Shown here: positions 56,819 through 64,000 of the stretch, in pieces
Position numbering within the stretch: position 1 is the first letter of the stretch
How the letters are laid out: each line of letters begins with the position of its first letter
Origin: Selenomonadales bacterium
GTDB taxonomy: Bacteria; Bacillota; Negativicutes; Sporomusales; UBA7701
Length of the DNA stretch: 64,000 bases
Direction: 5' to 3'
Assembly: GCA_029976065.1 (NCBI GenBank)
Contig: JARKNV010000069.1
Span: 83,692 to 147,691 of the forward strand
Program-made: the position numbers and the translations under genes
Notes under the pieces: generated by a model
What the model was told of the DNA's origin: nothing
Database searches by the model: none
The model's input: only the letters and a program-made list of their open reading frames with translations

Positions 56819-56869
56819 GTTATCGCCTCCGTTAAAAAGTATACCATAAAGGCGGAAAGGCTACCACGA

Positions 56870-56901
56870 AAAAGGCCCGGCAGTAAGACTGCCGGGCCTT
56901 T
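56870..56901. terminator. Intrinsic terminator
   Basis: AAAAGGCCCGGCAG-TAAGA-CTGCCGGGCCTTT. Confidence 0.85.
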
Positions 56902-56913
56902 CCTGCAGCAAAA

Positions 56914-58263
56914 TTATTTGACGTTGAGCCAGTAGTCTACGAACACGTGGTTGGACAGCCAGTAGCCCAGCGGCACGTTGATGAGCACGCCGATGGTGAA
57001 AGCGGCGAACGGCTTCCAGCCGAAGGAGGTCAGTTCGCGGAAGCGGGTGGTGAAGCCGATGGACAGGAAGGTCCAGGTGAAGGTCCAGCCGCGGAGGGTC
57101 TTGATCGGGCCGAGGGCGTCCTTGGAGTAGGCGGAGCCTACTTTGGGGGCGACGGAGGCGATGAGGATGGTGGTGAAGATGGAGGCTACGAAGAAGCCGA
57201 TGACGAATTTGGGGAAGCGGCGCCAGATCTCGCCGATGTCAACGCGCTCGGAGCCGTTGCCGTTGCCTTCCTTCTTCTCCCAGACGGTGACGGACAGCCA
57301 GGCGACCAGGAGAGCCCAGATGCCTACGAACATGTCGCGGCCGACGACCTTCATGAGGGTGAAGGTCTTGATGGCGCGCTCGTCGCCGACGGTGGCGGCA
57401 GCGGCGAAGCCGGCGGCGTCGGCGAATTCGGAGGTGCCTATCCAGGCGCCGGCCGGCCCGGGGGCCATGCCGAGGGCTTTACACCAGATGGGCAGCAGGA
57501 TGACCATGACGACCGCCCAGACGATAACCATGGAGATGGCGACCGAGACGTGCTCTTTCTCGGCCCGGCAGGCGCCGCCGATGGCGATCGAGCCGGACAC
57601 GCCGCAGATCGAGCCGCCGGCGCCGAGGCAGGCGCCGAAGCGGGGGTCGAGGCCGAACAGCTTGGTGGCGGCCCAGAAGATGCTGAAGAAGGTGGTGGCC
57701 GCTACGATGGTGGCCTGGAGCATGGCCATGGGGCCGGCCTGCATGATGATGGTGAACGGCAGGGTGGCGCCCATGAGGACAATACCGGTCTTGACGTAGA
57801 ACTCGGTTTTGAGGGCCGACTGGAACCACTTGGGCAGCGTCATGGTGTTGCTGATGAGCATGCCGAACAGCAGGGCCAGCAGCGGGGTCTCAAGCTGCCA
57901 GTATTTCAGGAAGCTGTTGGAGCCGAGCGCGGTGATGAAGACGGAGATGATGAACAGGACGGTGAAGCCGGCGAAGTAGTTGTTGAGGTTGATCTTCATC
58001 GTCTTGGCGGCGATGCCGAAGGCGATCATGAAGAACACATACAGGTAAATTATGCCGGCCGTACTCTTAGCGAGGCTGTCCCAGAGCTTGGCGGTCTTGC
58101 CGAAGTCCCAGCCGGCGATGCCGACGGCCATCGTTTTGAAGAAGCCGATGCCGCCAACGAAGAAGGTGATGGAAATGAGGAAAGTGAGGCCCAAACCGAT
58201 AATGATTGCCCAGGTATCTTCCCGCTCGTACCAGGGAAGAGCCGATTGAGGAGCACCTGCCAT
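56914..58263 (-). CDS. YeiH-family putative sulfate exporter-type membrane protein
   Basis: Polytopic 449 aa; GACLGAGGSICGVSGSIAIGGACRAEKEHVSVAISMVIVWAVVMVILLPIW resembles the YeiH/PSE family. Confidence 0.8.
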   Translation of the reverse strand: MAGAPQSALPWYEREDTWAIIIGLGLTFLISITFFVGGIGFFKTMAVGIAGWDFGKTAKLWDSLAKSTAGIIYLYVFFMIAFGIAAKTMKINLNNYFAGFTVLFIISVFITALGSNSFLKYWQLETPLLALLFGMLISNTMTLPKWFQSALKTEFYVKTGIVLMGATLPFTIIMQAGPMAMLQATIVAATTFFSIFWAATKLFGLDPRFGACLGAGGSICGVSGSIAIGGACRAEKEHVSVAISMVIVWAVVMVILLPIWCKALGMAPGPAGAWIGTSEFADAAGFAAAATVGDERAIKTFTLMKVVGRDMFVGIWALLVAWLSVTVWEKKEGNGNGSERVDIGEIWRRFPKFVIGFFVASIFTTILIASVAPKVGSAYSKDALGPIKTLRGWTFTWTFLSIGFTTRFRELTSFGWKPFAAFTIGVLINVPLGYWLSNHVFVDYWLNVK

Positions 58264-58475
58264 GAATTATTCCTCCTTTGAATAAATCCTTCGTGTTCAC
58301 GGGGTGGAACAGAAAATTGCGTCTTCTTTCGGCCTATCACCCCCATTTGAACGTCTTGGGCCGCTACAATCTTACCTTATATCACTTCGCCAGGAACATT
58401 GTGAATCCCCTAACGTGCACTGATAATAATATTTGATGATGATATAAAGAAGTGTTATAATTTGCCGGGAAAAGA

Positions 58476-58509
58476 CCACGCCACTTGTGAGGAGTCACAA
58501 GCGGCGTGG
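58476..58509 (-). terminator. Intrinsic terminator of the dsr operon
   Basis: CCACGCCACTTGTGA-GGAG-TCACAAGCGGCGTGG with TCTTTT on the minus strand, 13 nt past the dsrC stop. Confidence 0.85.
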
Positions 58510-58521
58510 CGGTTTTGGATT

Positions 58522-58839
58522 TTAGACGCAACCGGTAGGCTTGGGCAGACCGGCCAGCTTACAGGCGCCCTTGGCAGGGCCTGACGGGAACATGTCGTAG
58601 ATCTGTTTGAGACTGAAGCCGGTGTCTTTGCAAAGCTTGCGGATCATCGGAGCGATGCCGAACTGCTTGTAGTAGTCGCGCAGGTAGTTGATGACCTTCC
58701 AGTGATCTTCGGTGAGTTCAGTGACGTCCTCAAGTTTGGCGAACGCTTCGACGATATCCTGATTCCAGACGTCGGGATCTACCAGGAAGCCGTCTTCGTC
58801 GACTTCGATCTGCTTGCCTTTTACGTCAATGTTTGACAT
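58522..58839 (-). CDS. dsrC: DsrC sulfur-carrier / TusE family protein with both C-terminal cysteines
   Basis: DEDGFLVDPDVWNQDIVEAFAKLEDVTELTEDHWKVINYLRDYY; C-terminus CKLAGLPKPTGCV (C-X10-C). Confidence 0.96.
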   Translation of the reverse strand: MSNIDVKGKQIEVDEDGFLVDPDVWNQDIVEAFAKLEDVTELTEDHWKVINYLRDYYKQFGIAPMIRKLCKDTGFSLKQIYDMFPSGPAKGACKLAGLPKPTGCV

Positions 58840-58881
58840 GATTATACCTCCCTTTGATTTATATGTGAAAAGTGTTTCGAT

Positions 58882-60216
58882 TTATGCCAGGACGATAGCC
58901 TTGCCGACAACGTCCATGACGCCGCCCATTTTGAGGTCTTCCATGCCGTAGTGCTTCATCACGTGAGGCAGTTGGGCCTTGCAGATGGAGCACGGCGTGG
59001 CGAAGTAGTCGAGGGGCAGGAGTTCTTTGACCTGTTCGGCCTTTTTTTTGCCAAGCTGCATGCGAATGTCCATCATTTCGTCCATCAGGATGCCGGACCC
59101 GCCGCCGCAGCAGAAGTTGCGCTCGCGGTTGGGGGTCATTTCGACGAATTCGGTGACACAGGCTTTGAGGATTTCCCGCGGCTGCTCGATGATGTCGCCG
59201 GCCCGTGCGTAATTGCAGGGGTCGTGGAGGGTGACCCGCCAGGGCAGTTTGTCGAGTTTGAGCTTGGACAGGTGCTGGTAGGTGTATTCGAGGATGTGGA
59301 CGATGCCAAAAGGAGCGGGGCCGTTGGCGCCTTCGGTGTACATTTTGGCTGCCCGCCAGCCGTGGCCGCATTCGCCCTGAACGACGAGCTTGGCGCCCAC
59401 CATTTTGGCGGCGTCGCGCATCCGCTGGTTCTGTTCCTTCATGGCGTCCATGCTGAAGAGGAGGCCGAAGTTGGCCGCCTCGAGGACGGTGGAGGGAATG
59501 GTCCAGTTGGCGCCGATGGCGTGGAAAAACTTCGCCACGCCGATCATGGTGTCGACGTTGGAGAAGAAGTCGGCCGAGGACGGGATGTAGAGAATATCCG
59601 AGTCGGGTTTGTCGACAGGTATCTTGATTTCGAGGCCCGTCTCTTCCTTCATCTCGTCTTCCATGAATTCGCAGCAGTCGATAGTGGCCGGCTTGGGGAT
59701 GCCCATGTTGTTGCCGGTTTTTATCATATTGGCCGCGACGCCGGTCATGAAGCGGGGCACGACGCCAAGCGCCGTCATGATGCTGCGGGCGGCAATGGTG
59801 ATTTCGGCGGTGTCGATGCCGAAGGGGCAGTATACGGCGCAGCGCCGGCATTCGTTGCACTGGTAGAAGTAGGTGACCCATTTGGCGAGCGTTTCGGCGT
59901 CGTAGTCCTCGGCGCCGATATAGCGGCCGATGGTTTTGCCCGTCCAGGTGAAGTAGCGTTTGTAGATTTTGCGGAAGAGGTCGGCCCGGGCGGCGGGGAT
60001 GTTGTTGAAGTCGCCGGTGCCGAGGTAGCTGTGGCAGGCGTTGGCGCAGGCGCCGCATTTGGTGCAGGTCTCGAGCATGACCATGAGCGACCTGGCCCAG
60101 TGGCGGTATTCGTCGATGCCTTTCAGCAGGGCCTGCTGCTTTTCCTTTTCAGGTACGGCGGTGATGCCGGCCGATAAGAGATCCTTGTCTTTGGCAAGAT
60201 GAAGCGGAACCTTCAT
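58882..60216 (-). CDS. dsrK: DsrK-like heterodisulfide reductase-type Fe-S protein
   Basis: CTKCGACANACHSYLGTGDFNNIPAARADLFRKIYKRYFTW; CNECRRCAVYCPFGIDTAEI; CCG-type motifs FCCGGGSG; MKVPLH start. Confidence 0.94.
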   Translation of the reverse strand: MKVPLHLAKDKDLLSAGITAVPEKEKQQALLKGIDEYRHWARSLMVMLETCTKCGACANACHSYLGTGDFNNIPAARADLFRKIYKRYFTWTGKTIGRYIGAEDYDAETLAKWVTYFYQCNECRRCAVYCPFGIDTAEITIAARSIMTALGVVPRFMTGVAANMIKTGNNMGIPKPATIDCCEFMEDEMKEETGLEIKIPVDKPDSDILYIPSSADFFSNVDTMIGVAKFFHAIGANWTIPSTVLEAANFGLLFSMDAMKEQNQRMRDAAKMVGAKLVVQGECGHGWRAAKMYTEGANGPAPFGIVHILEYTYQHLSKLKLDKLPWRVTLHDPCNYARAGDIIEQPREILKACVTEFVEMTPNRERNFCCGGGSGILMDEMMDIRMQLGKKKAEQVKELLPLDYFATPCSICKAQLPHVMKHYGMEDLKMGGVMDVVGKAIVLA

Positions 60217-61019
60217 GCCTGCACCCCCTTGGCTTGGCCGGAGTCGGCGACCGGAGCTTTGGCGCCTGCGAAGGGCGAGCGCAGTGGCGTGCCGGCCGGC
60301 GTGGGATAGACGGGCGCGGCTTCGGTAAGCATGGTCCGGTTGACGAGGAAGCCGGCGAAGTGGAGCATTTTGGAGAAGGGGAAGTAGCACAGGAAAAGCA
60401 TGACGGTGATGAAGTGGGCGATAAAGATCGGTTCGTTGGGGATGGGGGTCGGACTGAACATTAGCAGGTTACCCATGTATGCCTTGATGGCCGCCAGGTC
60501 GACGTGGACTTCCGGCAGCCGCATGTGGTTGCCGGTCACGGCGATGGCGAGGATGAAGAGCAGGTCGATGAAATCGGCCGGGTCGGAAAGTTTCTTGACT
60601 TCGGGGTTGGCAAGACGGCGATAAAAGAGGACGATGAGGGCCACCAGAAGGGCAATCCCGGAGACGGTGCCGAGGAAGGCCGACAGGGCCTGGCTGGCGG
60701 ACGGCGTAAGGCCGATGAGGGTAAACTGGTTCATGAGGAAGTAGATGCCGACGATATGACCGCCAATGACCATGGCCAGGGATACGTGCAGAATCCAGGC
60801 CCACAGCCAGAGGTTTTTGTCGTTTTTATAGAGGCTCTTGAAAAGGAGCAGTTCGGTTCCCACGGCCGCGACCCGGCCCGCGCCGCCAGAGGGCGCCGGG
60901 AAAAGGGTGAGCTGGAAGGGAACCGGCACTTTCAGCCAGCCCGCCACCCGGTAGGTTACGCCGATCAGGAAGATAGCGCCCGCGATGTAGGGGAGCACCT
61001 GTCCGACGAAGTAGAGCAT
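60213..61019 (-). CDS. dsrM: DsrM-like membrane cytochrome b subunit
   Basis: 268-aa polytopic NarI-type protein immediately upstream of dsrK; LWLWAWILHVSLAMVIGGHI. Confidence 0.92.
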   Translation of the reverse strand: MLYFVGQVLPYIAGAIFLIGVTYRVAGWLKVPVPFQLTLFPAPSGGAGRVAAVGTELLLFKSLYKNDKNLWLWAWILHVSLAMVIGGHIVGIYFLMNQFTLIGLTPSASQALSAFLGTVSGIALLVALIVLFYRRLANPEVKKLSDPADFIDLLFILAIAVTGNHMRLPEVHVDLAAIKAYMGNLLMFSPTPIPNEPIFIAHFITVMLFLCYFPFSKMLHFAGFLVNRTMLTEAAPVYPTPAGTPLRSPFAGAKAPVADSGQAKGVQA

Positions 61020-61041
61020 ACTTTTACCTCCAGCGGGGCCT

Positions 61042-61165
61042 GAGGCTGGCTAGAAAGTCCATCTGCGGCGTTGCTTCCTCAGAGCGCTTGCTAGCGTACA
61101 TTCGAGTACGCGTCGCGGCGCGCTCTTCCGGTGCGCCTTGCATCTGGAGCTTTCTAGACAGCCTC
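61042..61165. repeat. Intergenic structured repeat, copy 7 (inverted relative to copies 1-6)
   Basis: Minus strand: GAGGCTGTCTAGAAAGCTCCAGATGCAAGGCGCACCGGAAGAGCGC...GCGCTCTGAGGAAGCAACGCCGCAGATGGACTTTCTAGCCAGCCTC. Confidence 0.87.
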
Positions 61166-61177
61166 GCCGCGCACATT

Positions 61178-62236
61178 TTAGAGTCTGAACTGACTGGTGG
61201 AACGGAAGGTAGTCGGCGAGAAGGTAAAGTCGTCGATGTGTTTTTCGGTGAAGGGGATGCCGGTAAGCTTGAAGAAACGCTCCCAGCCTACGCGGTCGAT
61301 CCACTCGCCCATGCGTTCGCCGGCGCGGGCATTTTGAGCGTACACTTCAACCAGATGTTTGACGGCGTCGGTGACTTCCGGCCAGCGGGGCGGGTTGTTG
61401 GGCAGGAAGGGGATGGCGAGACGCGAGAATTTGGGGGCGGTGCGGGCGTTGGACACCTTGCCGCCGACCCAGATGGAGACGCCGTCGTTGACCGGGTCGG
61501 CGATTTCCATCGAGGGGCACATGGTGTAGCAGTTGCCGCAGAACATGCATTTTTCCTTGATGACTTCGACGCTCTTGAGTTTGGGGTTGGGACGGATGGC
61601 GCCGGTGGGGCAGGCGGCGATGACCGAGGGAATTTCGCAGGCTTTGGCGACGCCTTCGTGGTTGATGCGGGGGATGGCGCGGTGGATGCCGACGATGGCG
61701 ATGTCGGAACAGTGGCAGGCGCCGCACATGTTGACGCAGCAGGCCACGGCCAGGCGTACCCGGGCGGGCAGCTTCATGGTGGTGAAGTAGCCGTGCAGTT
61801 CGTCCATCATGGACTTGACCAGGCCGGAGGCGTCGGTCGCCGGGGTGTGGCAGTGGATCCAGCCCTGGGTATGGACGACGTTGGAGATGGCGTTGCCGGT
61901 GCCGCCCACGAGGTAGCCGCGGCCTTTCAGGTCGGCGAGCAGGGGCTGGAGTTGTTTCTCGTCGGAGACGAGAAATTCGAGGTTATGGCGGGTGGTGAAG
62001 CGGACGTAGCCGCCGCAGTATTTGTCGGCGATGTCGCAGATTTCCTTGATCCAGTCGGTGCTGACCAGACGGGCCGAGGCCACGCGCACCGAGTAGAGGA
62101 GGTCGCCGGTTTCGCTGACGTGCTTGAGGACGCCGGGCTGGGGAATTTCGTGGTAGGACCATTTACCGTAGTTCTTGGCGATGACCGGCGGGATCATCGT
62201 CCGATAGTCGGGAGGGCCAAAATCGGTTTTAGCCAT
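61178..62236 (-). CDS. dsrB: Dissimilatory sulfite reductase beta subunit
   Basis: [63 protein letters not shown]; ferredoxin motif [16 protein letters not shown]. Confidence 0.97.
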   Translation of the reverse strand: MAKTDFGPPDYRTMIPPVIAKNYGKWSYHEIPQPGVLKHVSETGDLLYSVRVASARLVSTDWIKEICDIADKYCGGYVRFTTRHNLEFLVSDEKQLQPLLADLKGRGYLVGGTGNAISNVVHTQGWIHCHTPATDASGLVKSMMDELHGYFTTMKLPARVRLAVACCVNMCGACHCSDIAIVGIHRAIPRINHEGVAKACEIPSVIAACPTGAIRPNPKLKSVEVIKEKCMFCGNCYTMCPSMEIADPVNDGVSIWVGGKVSNARTAPKFSRLAIPFLPNNPPRWPEVTDAVKHLVEVYAQNARAGERMGEWIDRVGWERFFKLTGIPFTEKHIDDFTFSPTTFRSTSQFRL

Positions 62237-63431
62237 GCTTCACTACCTCCTCTTCCTGCCAGAAGATGTACGGATTGGCGCGCGGGGCGGAAACCATCTG
62301 CGGCTGGGGCGTCAGGCCGATGCCCTTGAGGAAGTTGCCCATGCCGATGCGGTAGATAAGTTCGCCGATCCGCTCGCGGGGTTTGGCGTGTTCGTCGAAG
62401 TATTCGGTGATTCTGGTGATCAGGTCGAAGATTTCGGTGTAGGGGGCGTCGACTTTCATGAACGGTACGAGCACCCAGCCGATGAAGGCCGATTTGACGA
62501 CCGGAGCCTTGCCGCCGATGAGGATGGCCGCGCCGCGGTCTTTGCCGGTCTTGATGGCTTTGGGCATCATGTCGATGCAGTTCATACAGCGGACGCAGTT
62601 GTCGGCGTCGAATTTGAGCTCCTGTTTGGCGCTGTCGAATTCGAGGCATTTGGTCGGGCATTTGCCGACGACGAGCTGGTGGATGTCGAAGCCGCCTTTG
62701 ACGTAGTCGCGGACCGCGTTCTGGTCGATTTTGAGGGTGTCGCGCCAGGTGCCGATGACGGCGAAGTCGGAACGCGCGGTGGCGGCGGCGCAGTCGTTGG
62801 CGCAGGCCGAGCATTTGATTTTGAATTTATACGGCCAGGCCGGACGATGGAGGGCGTCCTGGAAGTGACGGGTGACTTCCTGGATGAAGTCCATGCTGTC
62901 GATGCAGGCGAATTCGCAGCGGGCCATGCCCACACAGCCGCTCGGGGTACGGAGGCCGCCGCCGGAACCGCCGAGGTCCCAGCCCTTTTCGCTCAGTTCG
63001 TCAAAACAGGGCTGAAGATTCTCGGTGGTGGTGCCGAGGAGGATGACGTCGCCGGTGGAACCGTGCATGTTGGTAAGGCCGCTGCCGAATTTGTCCCAGG
63101 TTTCGCACAGGCCGCGCAGGGCTTTGGTGGTGTAGAAGAAACCGGGTACCATGTTGACGCGGATGGTGTGGAACTCCTTGACGTTCGGAAACTGGTCGGC
63201 CTTGGCGGAATAACGGCCGATAACACCGCCGCCGTAACCTTTTACGCCGACGATGCCGCCGTGTTTCCAGTAGCCGATCTTGTCTTTGTAGGACAATTCG
63301 AGCTGGTTAACAAGGTCTTGGGAATTGGCTTTCTTGGCGGCGGCCTTCTTCATTTCGGTTACGAAACTGGGCCATGCGCCTTTTTCGAGTTCATCCAATC
63401 GAGGGGTCTTGGATTCTGCCATACTCTTCAC
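62229..63431 (-). CDS. dsrA: Dissimilatory sulfite reductase alpha subunit
   Basis: [75 protein letters not shown]. Confidence 0.97.
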   Translation of the reverse strand: MKSMAESKTPRLDELEKGAWPSFVTEMKKAAAKKANSQDLVNQLELSYKDKIGYWKHGGIVGVKGYGGGVIGRYSAKADQFPNVKEFHTIRVNMVPGFFYTTKALRGLCETWDKFGSGLTNMHGSTGDVILLGTTTENLQPCFDELSEKGWDLGGSGGGLRTPSGCVGMARCEFACIDSMDFIQEVTRHFQDALHRPAWPYKFKIKCSACANDCAAATARSDFAVIGTWRDTLKIDQNAVRDYVKGGFDIHQLVVGKCPTKCLEFDSAKQELKFDADNCVRCMNCIDMMPKAIKTGKDRGAAILIGGKAPVVKSAFIGWVLVPFMKVDAPYTEIFDLITRITEYFDEHAKPRERIGELIYRIGMGNFLKGIGLTPQPQMVSAPRANPYIFWQEEEVVKHG

Positions 63432-63450
63432 CTCCGCATTATTAGGGCCT

Positions 63451-63633
63451 TTAATACTCCTGGACGACGATAGCTTCTGCTGGGCAAATCATCATGCAAC
63501 TCTGACAGCCCAAGCAATCCTCACCAGTCACTTCAGCTTTGCCGTCGACCAGCGACAGGATTTTGGCTGGACAAGTGGCGACACATTCGCTGCAGCCAAC
63601 GCATTTGTCCTGGTCAATCGTTACTATGAACAC
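63451..63633 (-). CDS. 2x[4Fe-4S] ferredoxin
   Basis: CVGCSECVATCPAKIL...CLGCQSCMMICPAEAI; GTG start (VFIVTIDQDKC) with SD GGAGGTGATACC. Confidence 0.9.
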   Translation of the reverse strand: MFIVTIDQDKCVGCSECVATCPAKILSLVDGKAEVTGEDCLGCQSCMMICPAEAIVVQEY

Positions 63634-64000
63634 GGTATCACCTCCCTCACAGAACCTGTCCGCCCAGGGGCTGCCGGTACACAAAAAAATGAGGCATCAG
63701 GCAAGGCTAATGCTTCATTCCTTGCTCATGATACTACGGGAAAATAGTACGTTACGATTTTTACAATTTAAGCGTAGCAGAATTTTGCGATAACGACAAG
63801 CCGCCAGCACATCACTTTTGCTTTGCCGGGTATAATAGTTTGTTTATGATCATTTTTGCCTAGTATTCTTGGACCGCCCGGTCTTTTCCTGCGGTCCGGG
63901 CCTTGGCCGCCGGCGGTAATAATAGCCAGGAGTGGCATTTTACTATTATGCCGGGGAAATGGAAAAAAGTACCGTAGGCGCGAGGGTCCGTCCGGGGAAA

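Overview
The window is a GC-rich, densely coded bacterial chromosome segment. It looks like an anaerobic, spore-forming, diderm Firmicute (Sporomusaceae/Negativicutes-like); that assignment is inferred from gene content only. Main blocks: (1) thiolase, phosphate butyryltransferase, butyrate kinase and a Na+/solute symporter, preceded by two copies of a repeated structured leader (0.7-5.8 kb). (2) A near-complete anaerobic cobalamin operon of about 19 genes on the minus strand, under a cobalamin riboswitch with an SD-containing hairpin (5.8-22.1 kb). (3) LUD-type lactate-utilisation genes, including a LutB-LutA-like fusion (22.4-25.1 kb). (4) Rubrerythrin and small proteins. (5) A 2-oxoacid:ferredoxin oxidoreductase operon (27.9-30.6 kb). 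(6) A TAXI-TRAP transporter with DUF1850 protein and an unlisted 50-aa membrane ORF (31.1-35.0 kb). (7) An envelope glycan cluster with two GT39 enzymes, epimerase, flippase-like protein and YdjC deacetylase (35.8-41.8 kb). (8) An orphan N6-adenine methylase, folE2, queC, two HD-GYP proteins, RNase H and larC/B/E. (9) A dissimilatory sulfite reductase locus (ferredoxin-dsrA-dsrB-dsrM-dsrK-dsrC) with a YeiH-type transporter and a DsrN/CbiA-like amidase nearby (54.9-63.7 kb). The most unusual signal is a family of seven dispersed intergenic elements (about 120-230 nt). They share conserved boxes and show apparent compensatory covariation in outer, inner and apical stems. Some carry modular, sometimes inverted, hairpin insertions, and two copies supply the stop codon of the adjacent gene.
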